A stretch of DNA of 31,794 nucleotides, from contig CAZFOR010000010.1 in assembly GCA_964520895.1 (NCBI GenBank), forward strand, positions 1-31,794. The letters run 5' to 3'. Both the position numbers and the translations under genes were made by a program. Source of the stretch: SIG350 sp964520895. Lineage in GTDB: Bacteria > Bacillota > Clostridia > TANB77 > SIG350. Shown here one piece after another: positions 14,770 through 22,654 of the stretch; within the stretch, counting starts at the first letter, position 1, and each line of letters opens with the position of its first letter. A model generated the notes under the pieces. It did not search any database and was not told the origin of the DNA. It was given only the letters and a program-made list of their open reading frames with translations.

Positions 14770-15495
14770 TTATTCCTCCTTAAATTTAATATCTATATTT
14801 GCTTTTTTAGCATTTGAATGTTGATACATTCTTTTTATCCTATAAATCTTACTATCTTTTATAAATTTTGCACCTGTTTGTTTAAACCAAAAATTTATTT
14901 GATGCTCCATACATTGTTTTCGTATATCTACTATCCAGTCATAATTACAAACTCGTGCCTCATTACCACTTTCACCACCTGCTACAACTTGATATATATC
15001 TTTTGTTAAGTATTTAGATAAATCTATTTTTTCAAGTAATGGTTCACATATAATACTCTTATGCTTTATTGGTAACTTTAAAAAAATTGGTAATCTATAG
15101 TCTACTCTATCTTGGTTTTCAACAGTTGAACAAATATGTACATTATCATAACCATCATTCCAGTCATTTGGTAGATTTACATTAAATCTATCTATTCTTT
15201 TTGTTATTATTAAAAAATGTAAGTCACTTCTTTGTTTTATAATCTTCCATGCCTCTATTCTCCACTCATCTGCATCTTGAACAAAAAAATCTGATGTAAA
15301 ACATGTATATACAATTTCCCCTGATGGTATTTTATATTCACCATTTCGTTTTTTCTTTAAAGGTAAATCAAAATCATTATTTTTAGTTACAATTGAACTA
15401 TCTTTTTCATACTTACTATCTGTTCTATATACATAACAATTTTGGCAACCTGCACTTATTTTATGACATCCATGCCATGGATTCCAATTAGCCAT
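14770..15495 (-). CDS. DUF5131 family (phage Gp37/Gp68-like) protein
   Basis: The 241-residue protein starts ANWNPWHGCHKISAGCQNCY and matches the DUF5131/Gp37/Gp68 family found in phages and bacterial accessory loci. Three N-terminal Cys (C10, C17, C20, spacing CX6CX2C) suggest a metal or iron-sulfur site related to radical-SAM proteins, but function is not established. TCFTSDFFVQDADEWR, FLIITKRIDRF and VVAGGESGNEARVC are family hallmarks. I take ATG 15495, since the upstream TTG (15507) is part of the ribosome binding site TTGGAGG. It heads an operon with the alkyltransferase-like and GNAT genes. Confidence 0.82.
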   Translation of the reverse strand: MANWNPWHGCHKISAGCQNCYVYRTDSKYEKDSSIVTKNNDFDLPLKKKRNGEYKIPSGEIVYTCFTSDFFVQDADEWRIEAWKIIKQRSDLHFLIITKRIDRFNVNLPNDWNDGYDNVHICSTVENQDRVDYRLPIFLKLPIKHKSIICEPLLEKIDLSKYLTKDIYQVVAGGESGNEARVCNYDWIVDIRKQCMEHQINFWFKQTGAKFIKDSKIYRIKRMYQHSNAKKANIDIKFKEE

Positions 15496-15546
15496 ATTTT
15501 CCTCCAAACTACTGTATTATTATGCATTTATTTTATCATATTGCAT

Positions 15547-15575
15547 TTTATATTTCTACATATTCTATATGTAAA
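15547..15575 (-). promoter_or_regulatory. Candidate sigma-A promoter of the DUF5131 operon
   Basis: On the minus strand -35 TTTACA (15570-15575), 17 bp, -10 TATAAA (15547-15552), about 52 bases upstream of the start. Confidence 0.45.
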
Positions 15576-15576
15576 T

Positions 15577-15610
15577 AAATAATTCTAACTATTTCTAATT
15601 AGAATTATTT
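15577..15610 (-). terminator. Terminator after the surface-protein gene
   Basis: The arms AAATAATTCTA (15577-15587) and TAGAATTATTT (15600-15610) form a stem on the minus strand. It sits only 7 bases past 15617, the end of the frameshifted C-terminal segment. That supports 15617 as the ancestral gene end. Confidence 0.6.
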
Positions 15611-15616
15611 GTTATT

Positions 15617-15814
15617 TTATTTGCATTTACATTTATCTAAACAAAACTTTTTAATTAATACACAAATTATTAATAGTAAAATTATACCTATTAATATAAT
15701 AACAACATAGGTATTTTCAATTGCATATCCAACGTCTTCTAATCTTTCATCAGGTGAATCAACTAAAACTATCTGTACATTGTTATTGGTAGTTAATTCA
15801 TAATATGGTGGGCA
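15617..15814 (-). pseudogene. Detached C-terminal membrane anchor of the surface protein (-1 frame)
   Basis: In the -1 frame relative to the surface-protein ORF there are 65 sense codons and a TAA at 15617-15619. They encode a polar stretch (CPPYYELTTNNN, then SPDERLEDVGYAIENT) and a hydrophobic helix of about 18 residues (VVIILIGIILLLIICVLI). A Lys/Cys-rich tail ends in KCKCK. This is a complete C-terminal anchor with no ribosome binding site of its own. A TAG closes the -1 frame upstream, so the shift must lie between about 15796 and 15828. It joins the preceding SdrD_B-like repeat naturally. Confidence 0.7.
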
Positions 15815-17520
15815 ATAACTGTTACTCTATATTCTCCATATTCTAATACATCACTATATACCCCTTCTTCATTTGTATATACTGTTATTATTTCACCAGT
15901 GTTAATTAACTCAATTTGCACCTGAACATTTGGTAAAGGCTCATCACCATTATCATAAACACCGTTTTTATTAATATCATTAAATACAAAACCTGATACA
16001 TAACTTTCATTTTGTCCAATTATTCTAAATGTTAATTGTTGGTTTTCAGAGTTAAAAAATGTCCATATATCTATTACCTTTTCATTACCATAACTATTTG
16101 TATATGAAACACTATTTGGATCTAGTGAATCAACTCCATCAATACTTGCATCAACTGGATTTGTTATACCAACACCACTTAAATCAACAAAAGTTTCTCC
16201 TATAAAATAATTATCATTATTATAGTACACCATATATAGATTAAATCCTGGATATACATATGGTGGATTTAGTAACTGAATTGTTATTCCATTACTATTT
16301 TCTACATCAAAAAACGGAAAGTGATATTCTCCACCTTTAACTTTAATCGTCGCCGTATACTCACCTTGTGGAATTATATTATTCATACTATCTCTACCAT
16401 TCCAATATATACTATTTGCACCAATTTGTGTTGTATTACCAATTAATATTATTTCACTTCCAACATCTATTTCTATTTGATATGTTGCAACTCTATCAGT
16501 ATCAAATGAAAAATATCCTCCCATCCCTTCATCTGTTATTTCATCTGCTATACCTGTAAATTTAAAGTTAGTAGCCTGCGTTGGTGGAATAGCAACTATT
16601 GGTATATTTTCTGGCAAATCATTTGCTGGTAAATTAAAAAATATTTTATGAAATATATCTTTACCTGTATCACCATTTTGTGGTTGTGGTACTTGTATAT
16701 TTCCTATTAGCTCTGTAAAGTTGTTGTTTGTAACTCTTGCACTATGATATAGTGCTGTATTTGTATTACCATTTACTAGCCCTCTATTATTTGAATATAT
16801 TATAAATCCAAATGGGTCTACATTATCTAATGATGTTCTATATATATATCCATCTTGTGTTAGTACATATACATGTGTATATAGTATATCTGTTACACCA
16901 ATTTCTCTACCTTCATTTAGTGCAAGATAATCTAAATACACTCTTCCTTCAATAACCGCTTCATTTTGCTCAACAGTTATATCCCATGCAGCTACGTTTG
17001 ATGCTTGATTTACTAAAAAGTTTTGATTAACTGTAACTGGTGCTGGATTAGCTGCTGTGCCACCTGTAAATATTGGCCCATGAAATTGAAAAACATATAT
17101 TCCTGTTTGATTAACATTTAATTCAAGTGGTGTATATCCACCTAAATCTGGAAATGGTCCAACGTTTTCTTTTTCTACTGTATCAATATATTTTAAACCT
17201 GTTTGTAGTACATCATAAACTTGAATAGAATTATCTGGATATCTGACAATTATATCTTGATTATCATATGAGTTATATACACTACTTCCAAACTTTATAA
17301 CCTCACCTGATTTTGCATATACTTTCAAAAAATTTTCTCTTGGTATTCCTAATGTGTTTCCTGTTTGCCATTCAAGATATGCTCTATATGAACTTGCTGG
17401 TGCATCTTCTTTCAAATCTTTACTACCTTCTGCATATACTATATTAGTACATATAAAACTCATTATTAATATTATTAAAAATACAAATATTTTATTTATT
17501 ATTCTAATATTTTTCTTCAT
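15793..17520 (-). CDS. Secreted surface protein with SdrD_B-like repeat; C-terminus frameshifted
   Basis: The 575-residue ORF has a signal peptide (basic start, hydrophobic core, VYAEG near 29-33). A long extracellular region of beta-rich character follows. Residues about 340-400 look like a FlgD-type Ig repeat (TYQIEIDVGSE, YWNGRDSMNNIIPQGEYTATIKV). Residues about 508-567 look like an SdrD_B/Cna-B repeat (SGFVFNDINKNGVYDNGDEPLPNV, TNEEGVYSDVLEYGEYRVTV). There is no LPXTG motif. The ORF ends abruptly in AHHIMN, while a membrane anchor continues in the -1 frame. The intact protein would be about 640 residues and anchored by its C-terminus. As it stands, the product would be released from the cell. 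The ribosome binding site is inside a hairpin (17530-17554). The ligand is unknown. Confidence 0.75.
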   Translation of the reverse strand: MKKNIRIINKIFVFLIILIMSFICTNIVYAEGSKDLKEDAPASSYRAYLEWQTGNTLGIPRENFLKVYAKSGEVIKFGSSVYNSYDNQDIIVRYPDNSIQVYDVLQTGLKYIDTVEKENVGPFPDLGGYTPLELNVNQTGIYVFQFHGPIFTGGTAANPAPVTVNQNFLVNQASNVAAWDITVEQNEAVIEGRVYLDYLALNEGREIGVTDILYTHVYVLTQDGYIYRTSLDNVDPFGFIIYSNNRGLVNGNTNTALYHSARVTNNNFTELIGNIQVPQPQNGDTGKDIFHKIFFNLPANDLPENIPIVAIPPTQATNFKFTGIADEITDEGMGGYFSFDTDRVATYQIEIDVGSEIILIGNTTQIGANSIYWNGRDSMNNIIPQGEYTATIKVKGGEYHFPFFDVENSNGITIQLLNPPYVYPGFNLYMVYYNNDNYFIGETFVDLSGVGITNPVDASIDGVDSLDPNSVSYTNSYGNEKVIDIWTFFNSENQQLTFRIIGQNESYVSGFVFNDINKNGVYDNGDEPLPNVQVQIELINTGEIITVYTNEEGVYSDVLEYGEYRVTVIAHHIMN

Positions 17521-17529
17521 AAAAAATAC

Positions 17530-17554
17530 CTCCTATAATATTTTATTATAGGAG
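17530..17554 (-). promoter_or_regulatory. Hairpin burying the ribosome binding site of the surface-protein gene
   Basis: On the minus strand CTCCTATAATA (17554-17544), AAA, TATTATAGGAG (17540-17530) form a perfect 11-bp stem containing the AGGAG of the ribosome binding site. GTATTTTTTATG follows, so it could serve as a terminator as well as a translation block. Confidence 0.6.
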
Positions 17555-17602
17555 TAATCTTTTAGTGAATTTTATATTTATTTAAAACAGTACAGATTTT
17601 AT

Positions 17603-18802
17603 TTATTCTTCTAATAACCATTCTATTACATTTTTATGAATAATTCCATTTTGTGAAAAATCAAATTTATCCATTGTTAAAACATATTTTGGATAATTAT
17701 CTTGTATCATATTATACACTCCAAATTCTCTATCAATAACAGATTCATCAGCTAATATATATGCTACTTGAACATATATCTTTTCTTTAAATCTTGTTGC
17801 AATAAAATCAATTTCCCCCTTATCAAAATTGCCAACCTTTACATCATATCCGCGAGATATTAATTCGTTATATACAATATTTTCTAAATATGCTCCCAAT
17901 TGTTGTTTTTTTCCTTCACTCATTATTTGTCCAATACCCAAATCTGTTAAATAATATTTATATTTACCATTTAAAATTCTTTTTCCTCTAACATCATATC
18001 TATCAGCTTTATTTATTATCATAGCTTTTACCATATATTCTAAATAATTATATAATGTTGTTTTTGAAACTTCTCTTTCACCTTTACCTAAAAAATAATT
18101 TGATAGACTCTCTACTGAAAAATTTTGAGATGGAGTTGTCAATATATATTCAAATATTCTATTACATAAATCCAAATCTTTTATATTAAATCTTGAAATA
18201 ATATCTTTTACAATAATAGAATTATATATATCTAGCAAGTATGTTTTTATTTGCATTTCATCTGTCATCATAAACCTTTGAGGTAATCCACCCCAAGTTA
18301 TATAATCATTAAACACCTCGTCTAAGTCTTTTTTATCATTTATATTTTTCAGTTGACATACTTCTTTAAATGTAAATGGATAAACTTTAAAACTAACATA
18401 TCTACCTGCTAAATGAGTAGCTAACTCACCTGATAGTAAATCACTATTTGAACCAGTAATAAATATTGACACATTTTTTGATGCTTTAAATGAATTTATC
18501 GCTTTTTCCCATTTTTCAACATTTTGAATTTCATCGAAAAACAAATAATACTTTTCTTTGTTTACTATCTTTTCTTTTATATAATTGTGTAAATCCTCAT
18601 CGTTTTTTATAAAACTGTAATCCTCAAATTCAAAATTAATATATATTATTTGAGATTCTTTTACTTCATTTATTTTTAATTCATCTATAATTTGCAATAG
18701 AATAATTGACTTTCCTGATCTTCTAATACCAGTTATAACTTTTATTAAATCTTGATCATAAAATGGTCTTATTTTAGATAAATATTTTTCTCGAATAATC
18801 AT
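17603..18802 (-). CDS. AAA-type ATPase with C-terminal DUF4143 domain (paralogue 2)
   Basis: The 399-residue protein is homologous along its full length to the ATPase at 9742-10935. Walker A is GIRRSGKS (25-32) and Walker B is LFFDEIQ with D90-E91. The sensor is TGSNSDLLSG and the C-terminal DUF4143 includes GEIDFIATR and YVQVAYILADESV. The ATP-binding residues are intact. AAAGGGGG precedes ATG 18802 by about 8 bases. It has its own consensus promoter with a different repeat (CAGATGTA, 33 bp apart) from that of paralogue 1. The surface-protein gene lies 82 bases downstream and no convincing terminator separates them, so they may be co-transcribed. Function is unknown. Confidence 0.9.
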   Translation of the reverse strand: MIIREKYLSKIRPFYDQDLIKVITGIRRSGKSIILLQIIDELKINEVKESQIIYINFEFEDYSFIKNDEDLHNYIKEKIVNKEKYYLFFDEIQNVEKWEKAINSFKASKNVSIFITGSNSDLLSGELATHLAGRYVSFKVYPFTFKEVCQLKNINDKKDLDEVFNDYITWGGLPQRFMMTDEMQIKTYLLDIYNSIIVKDIISRFNIKDLDLCNRIFEYILTTPSQNFSVESLSNYFLGKGEREVSKTTLYNYLEYMVKAMIINKADRYDVRGKRILNGKYKYYLTDLGIGQIMSEGKKQQLGAYLENIVYNELISRGYDVKVGNFDKGEIDFIATRFKEKIYVQVAYILADESVIDREFGVYNMIQDNYPKYVLTMDKFDFSQNGIIHKNVIEWLLEE

Positions 18803-18826
18803 ATTCTATCCCCCTTTATTATATTT

Positions 18827-18855
18827 ATTATACATCTGTTATTGTATTTTGTCAA
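18827..18855 (-). promoter_or_regulatory. Consensus sigma-A promoter of the second DUF4143 ATPase
   Basis: On the minus strand -35 TTGACA (18850-18855), a 17-bp spacer and -10 TATAAT (18827-18832). One CAGATGTA repeat overlaps the -10 and the other lies just upstream of the -35. Confidence 0.85.
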
Positions 18856-18871
18856 TATTTTTGTACATCTG
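18831..18871 (-). repeat. Direct repeat CAGATGTA flanking the promoter (candidate operator)
   Basis: CAGATGTA occurs at 18838-18831 and at 18871-18864 on the minus strand, 33 bp apart (about three helical turns), and brackets the -35. It differs from the repeat at the paralogue's promoter. Confidence 0.4.
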
Positions 18872-18966
18872 ACTGTATAAAAATATAATAAATGTTATTT
18901 TTGTTTATTGTGCAGTGCAAATACTAAGATATTCTTTTTAAGTATTTTGTCAACTTTACAAAATTA

Positions 18967-19755
18967 TTAGCCTAATGTACTATCTAATACCATCATCAAA
19001 ACAAATCCTAATGCAAGTCCAACAGTTCCAATATTAGAATGCTCACCTTCATGTGAAGAAGGAATTAATTCTTCTGATACAACATACATCATAGCACCTG
19101 CTGCAAATGATAAAATATATGGTAATATTGGCAGTACTAAACTAGTTAAGCCTATTGTAATTAATGCACCTATTGGTTCAACTATACCAGACAATGCACC
19201 ATACATAAATGATTTTGGTTTTCCATTACCTTCTCCTTTAAGCGGCATAGATATTATTGCCCCTTCTGGAAAATTTTGAACTGCTAACCCTATTGCAAGC
19301 GCTAATGCTCCTGCAATACTCATTGAAGCATTCCCCATCATAACACCTGCTAATACTACACCAACTGCCATACCTTCTGGTATATTATGAAGTGTTACTG
19401 CAAGTACTAACATTGTTGTATTTTTAAATTTAGCTTTTACTCCTTCTGGTTTGCTTTTTTCAATATGTAAATGTGGTATTATGCTGTCTAATATAAGTAG
19501 GAAAAGAATTCCAAGTAAAAATCCAACACTTGTTGGTAACCATACAAATGTACCTTGTTCATTTGCCATATTAATAGCTGGTATCAAAAGTGACCATACA
19601 GATGCTGCAATCATTACACCTGCTGCAAAACCAGATAATGCCTTTTTTGTATTTAATTTAATATTATCCTTTAAGAAAAATACCATTCCTGAACCTAATA
19701 CAGTTCCTAAAAGTGGAATTAATAATACAATAAAAAATAACAACTTATCATTCAT
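18967..19755 (-). CDS. ZIP family metal transporter
   Basis: This membrane transporter carries divalent metals, probably zinc and perhaps iron or manganese. The 262-residue protein has about eight hydrophobic segments. The two ZIP signature helices are TLHNIPEGMAVGV (H123, N124, E127) and LAVQNFPEGAIISMP (N161, E164). A later acidic/His pair is EELIPSSHEGEHSN. The cytoplasmic loop between helices 3 and 4 is short and has few His (PHLHIEKS). The ribosome binding site AAAGGGAGAG precedes ATG 19755. It follows the ASCH-domain gene by 17 bases and is probably co-transcribed with it. No Zur-like operator is evident. Confidence 0.93.
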   Translation of the reverse strand: MNDKLLFFIVLLIPLLGTVLGSGMVFFLKDNIKLNTKKALSGFAAGVMIAASVWSLLIPAINMANEQGTFVWLPTSVGFLLGILFLLILDSIIPHLHIEKSKPEGVKAKFKNTTMLVLAVTLHNIPEGMAVGVVLAGVMMGNASMSIAGALALAIGLAVQNFPEGAIISMPLKGEGNGKPKSFMYGALSGIVEPIGALITIGLTSLVLPILPYILSFAAGAMMYVVSEELIPSSHEGEHSNIGTVGLALGFVLMMVLDSTLG

Positions 19756-19772
19756 TTATCTACACTCTCCCT

Positions 19773-20165
19773 TTATCTATTTTCTATGTCATAATCCCAT
19801 AAACTAAGTTTTCCATTTATTTCAATAGGATTATCAAATACCCTGACATTTTCTATTTTCCAAGCATAATTTTCACTAAATGTACTTTTAGCATATACAT
19901 CTTTGTTTAGTTTTAAACATTCTTTTTTCAATTTATCATCACATTTTATACAATCCGTTATTGTAACTTGCCCTAATATTTGTCCTTTTGGTAGTTCTTT
20001 TGGAAGATATTTTGCAAGCCTTTCTAGAGCTTCTTTATCTACACCTTTACCTGCATGTATTAAAAGCTCCCCTCTAAAATTTGTTCTCCAACTTCTAAAT
20101 TCATATTTCTTATATTGCTCCATAATCAATGTTGCCCATGGTTGTTTAATTGTTAATACTTTCAT
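19773..20165 (-). CDS. ASCH domain (PUA-like) protein
   Basis: The 130-residue protein is an ASCH domain, a small beta-barrel related to PUA that is thought to bind RNA or modified nucleosides. Hallmarks are TIKQPWATLIMEQYKKYEFRSW near the start, FRGELLIHAGKG, and GQILGQVTITDCIKC. Relatives include nucleotide-processing enzymes such as bacterial N4-acetylcytidine amidohydrolase, but I cannot assign an activity. GGAGG precedes ATG 20165. It lies upstream of the ZIP gene with a 17-base gap. Confidence 0.87.
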   Translation of the reverse strand: MKVLTIKQPWATLIMEQYKKYEFRSWRTNFRGELLIHAGKGVDKEALERLAKYLPKELPKGQILGQVTITDCIKCDDKLKKECLKLNKDVYAKSTFSENYAWKIENVRVFDNPIEINGKLSLWDYDIENR

Positions 20166-20191
20166 AATCTATTACCTCCTTTATTTTTTTA

Positions 20192-20197
20192 ATTGTA
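20192..20197 (-). promoter_or_regulatory. Candidate extended -10 promoter of the ASCH-ZIP operon
   Basis: On the minus strand TGATACAAT gives an extended -10 (TACAAT at 20192-20197), with the ribosome binding site 14 bases downstream. No good -35 is visible. Confidence 0.35.
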
Positions 20198-20217
20198 TCA
20201 TATTTATTTAATAGAAA

Positions 20218-20263
20218 AAATAGTTTTAATAAGATTTTCAAATTATTCTTATTAAAACTATTT
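20218..20263 (-). terminator. Terminator after the thioredoxin gene
   Basis: The arms AAATAGTTTTAATAAG (20218-20233) and CTTATTAAAACTATTT (20248-20263) are perfectly complementary. On the minus strand a T-run (TTTTTTC) follows. Confidence 0.8.
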
Positions 20264-20277
20264 CTTAAACTTTTATA

Positions 20278-20916
20278 CTATTTTATTAACTCCAATACCT
20301 TCTCTTTACTTATTAATCCAACACTTCTATTTATCTCATTTTCATTTTTTATAACAATTAGTGTAGGTATATAAACTACATTGTATTTTATTGCTAATTC
20401 ATCTTCATTATCAACATTAATTTTAACTACTTTAATGTTAGGATTTTCATTTGCTACTTCCTCAACAATTGGTGATAGCATTTTACATGGTCCACACCAA
20501 TTAGCATAAAAGTCTATTAATACTATTTTATCACTTTGCATAACTTGTGAATCAAAACTATCATTAGTTACTTCTATTACACCTATGTTTATTGGCTCCT
20601 GCTTGACAGGTGTTTCTTTAATAGGTTGTTCTTCAATAGGATTTTCTTTTACTTCTTCTTTTTTTATTGTAGCTTCCTCTTTTTTAACTGGTTGCTCTTT
20701 TTCTTCTTGTTTAGGCTCTACTATTTCTTCTTTTATTTCTTCTGGATTTTGTGGTTGTTCTAGTACTTCATCAACTTTTTCTTGTGCTTCTTCTGATGGA
20801 CTACTAGTATCTGTATTTTCAACTAATTTTTTGTTTTGTTTATTTATCTCATAACTAGCAAATACTAAAGATAATATAAAGACTACTACTATTACTAAAT
20901 AAACTATTTTCTTCAT
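20278..20916 (-). CDS. Membrane-anchored extracytoplasmic thioredoxin
   Basis: The 212-residue protein has an N-terminal membrane segment (residues 4-21). A long Glu/Lys/Pro-rich linker (about 30-108) and a thioredoxin domain follow. The latter has WCGPC at 140-144 and the cis-Pro in YIPTL (P184). The orientation should put the thioredoxin domain outside the cell, where it would reduce or isomerise disulfides. Its electrons probably come from the CcdA-like protein encoded immediately upstream. The linker of almost 80 charged residues is long and low in complexity. GGAGGAAG precedes ATG 20916, ten bases after the ccdA-like stop. Confidence 0.92.
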   Translation of the reverse strand: MKKIVYLVIVVVFILSLVFASYEINKQNKKLVENTDTSSPSEEAQEKVDEVLEQPQNPEEIKEEIVEPKQEEKEQPVKKEEATIKKEEVKENPIEEQPIKETPVKQEPINIGVIEVTNDSFDSQVMQSDKIVLIDFYANWCGPCKMLSPIVEEVANENPNIKVVKINVDNEDELAIKYNVVYIPTLIVIKNENEINRSVGLISKEKVLELIK

Positions 20917-20925
20917 ATCTTCCTC

Positions 20926-21561
20926 CTAGAAAAACATAATATATATTCCCATTATAATCAAAATGGCTCCTGATATCTTTTTAATTATATCGTAATGTTT
21001 TTTTATAAAATCAAAAACTGTTTTTAACTTATCTATTAATATTACTGATATTACAAATGGAACACCAATTCCTATTGAATATATTCCCATTAATATTATT
21101 CCCTTTAATAAATCTTGTTGTTTTGCTATTAATAATAAGGCTGAGCTTAAAAACGTTCCTATACATGGTGTCCAAGTCATTGAAAATAGTATTCCAAATA
21201 GCATTGTTTTAAAAAAATTTAGTTTATCTGTTTTAACATTCATACCTTTTGATTTATTTAAAAATTTTATGTTAAATATTTCCATATAATTTAGTCCAAG
21301 AAATATTATTATCATACCAAATACTATTTTAATATATTTTATATTTGTACTTACTAAACTTCCCACTTTACTTGCAAATATTCCTAATACCATAAATACA
21401 ATTGTGAAGCCTAATACAAAACCTATTGAATTAATTATAGCTTGTTTAGTTTTATTTTCTTCTTTACCCATAAAATATGATATATATATTGGTAACATTG
21501 GTAATAAACATGGTGATATAAAACTTGCTATTCCTTCTAAAAATGTAAATAAATATTCCAT
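20926..21561 (-). CDS. CcdA/DsbD-type transmembrane thiol-electron transporter
   Basis: The 211-residue integral membrane protein moves reducing equivalents from cytoplasmic thioredoxin to extracytoplasmic acceptors. About six hydrophobic segments are visible. The two redox Cys lie in SPCLLPMLP (C18) and TWTPCIGTF (C133), as expected for this family. The adjacent membrane thioredoxin is its likely partner. In other Firmicutes CcdA serves cytochrome c maturation or spore-cortex formation (with a thiol-disulfide partner), but no cytochrome genes are seen here. AAGGAGA precedes ATG 21561. It begins 9 bases after the broken Fic gene ends. Confidence 0.92.
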   Translation of the reverse strand: MEYLFTFLEGIASFISPCLLPMLPIYISYFMGKEENKTKQAIINSIGFVLGFTIVFMVLGIFASKVGSLVSTNIKYIKIVFGMIIIFLGLNYMEIFNIKFLNKSKGMNVKTDKLNFFKTMLFGILFSMTWTPCIGTFLSSALLLIAKQQDLLKGIILMGIYSIGIGVPFVISVILIDKLKTVFDFIKKHYDIIKKISGAILIIMGIYIMFF

Positions 21562-21570
21562 CTTTTCTCC

Positions 21571-22554
21571 TTACTTTTTAATTATCTTCCACGAACCTTT
21601 CTTAGTTGAACCTTCTCTTTCAATTAAACCCTCTTCTTTTAGCTTTTTCATATTATATGACACACCATCTCTGGTAATATTAAGTAGATTTGCAATTTCC
21701 ATTTCAGTAATTTGGGGATTATGTTTTATTAAATTTACAATTTTTTCTTGTGTAGTTTCTTGTGTAGTTTCTTGTGTAGTGCTTTGTTCATTTCTAATTT
21801 TATTAATTGTTTGATAAATCATTTTCAACATAAACTCTATAAATTCATTTGAATTTCCATTACTATTACAACTATTTATTACATCATAATATTCATCTTG
21901 ATATTCTTTTATTAAACTCTCTATTGGTATATATTCAAATATCTTTTTCCACTTTGAAAGTATAGCTGATTGCCATAATCGTGCCATTCTTCCATTACCA
22001 TCTGAAAATGGATGAATAAATAAAAATTCATAATGAAATATTGATGAAAGAATTAATGGATGTACTACATCTTTTGATTTATTTAGCCAATCAAAAAGCT
22101 CACTCATAAGCTTAGGTACAATATCTTGTGATGGAGCCATAAATATACATTTATCTCCGTCAAATACACCTTCTCCATGATTTCTAAATTTTCCATTATC
22201 ATCAATTATTAAAAAAGTCATTATTTCATATGTTTGCATTAAATCTATTAAAGAATATGGATTTATTTCGTTTAATCTGTTATATGAATTATATGCGTTT
22301 TTTACTTTTTGAATATCCTTTTTGTCTCCCATTACTATTTTTCCATTAATAACATCTATAACTTGTTATTTAGTAAGTTTATTATTTTCAATAGCAAGTG
22401 ATGAATGAATAGAATTAATTCTATTTTATTTTCTCAATTCTGGCTTTTTATTTTGTTTTATATAACTATTTATTTCTCCTATTATCTCCATTATTTTTGA
22501 AACATAATCTAACATTTTATCTGTAATTTTATACGGTGGATTATATTCAACCAT
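21571..22554 (-). pseudogene. Fic family adenylyltransferase gene broken by two in-frame stops
   Basis: The frame from ATG 22554 (after AGAGGTAG) to 21571 would give 327 residues, typical of Fic proteins. It contains TAA at codon 43 (22428-22426) and codon 63 (22368-22366). The first stop splits LRK from NRINSIHSSLAIENN, and the second splits KLTK from QVIDVINGK. The inhibitory motif SxxxEN (SLAIEN) lies between the two stops. Downstream, an open frame of 253 codons starts at ATG 22332. It holds the catalytic HPFSDGNGRMAR (H107 of that frame), a TTQE repeat and a C-terminal winged helix. If translated from 22332 it would be an AMP-transferase without its inhibitory helix, but that ATG lacks a good ribosome binding site. 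I see no frameshift. A decayed gene is most likely. Confidence 0.85.
21745..21780. repeat. Three perfect 12-bp tandem repeats in the Fic gene
   Basis: TTCTTGTGTAGT occurs three times in a row on the plus strand and encodes a TTQE-type repeat in the linker between the Fic domain and the winged helix. Copy number may vary by slippage without shifting the frame. Confidence 0.85.
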
Positions 22555-22603
22555 TCTTACTACCTCTTTTCTATATATTATTAGGTGTTAATCCTATATT
22601 TGT

Positions 22604-22612
22604 ATTATATCA
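22604..22612 (-). promoter_or_regulatory. Extended -10 promoter of the Fic-ccdA-thioredoxin operon
   Basis: On the minus strand TGATATAAT gives an extended -10 (TATAAT at 22604-22609), about 50 bases upstream of the Fic ATG 22554. No good -35 is seen at 17 bp. Confidence 0.45.
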
Positions 22613-22654
22613 TAGTTCAAATAATAATACTATTAAATATTTTATCTGTAATAA

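Noticed and set aside
15793..15830. Programmed -1 frameshift in the surface-protein gene
   Set aside because: The overlap window contains no X-XXY-YYZ slippery heptamer and no strong downstream hairpin within a few bases.
18919..18954. Terminator after the ZIP gene, or a small RNA starting at TTGACA (18949-18954)
   Set aside because: The stem has only about 7 A-T-rich pairs without a T-run. The second promoter-like box has a poor -10, so neither is supported.
21571..22554. Stop-codon reassignment (TAA as Gln/Glu) to explain the Fic gene
   Set aside because: TAA ends many intact genes here in front of terminators, so the code is standard. Two nonsense mutations are simpler.
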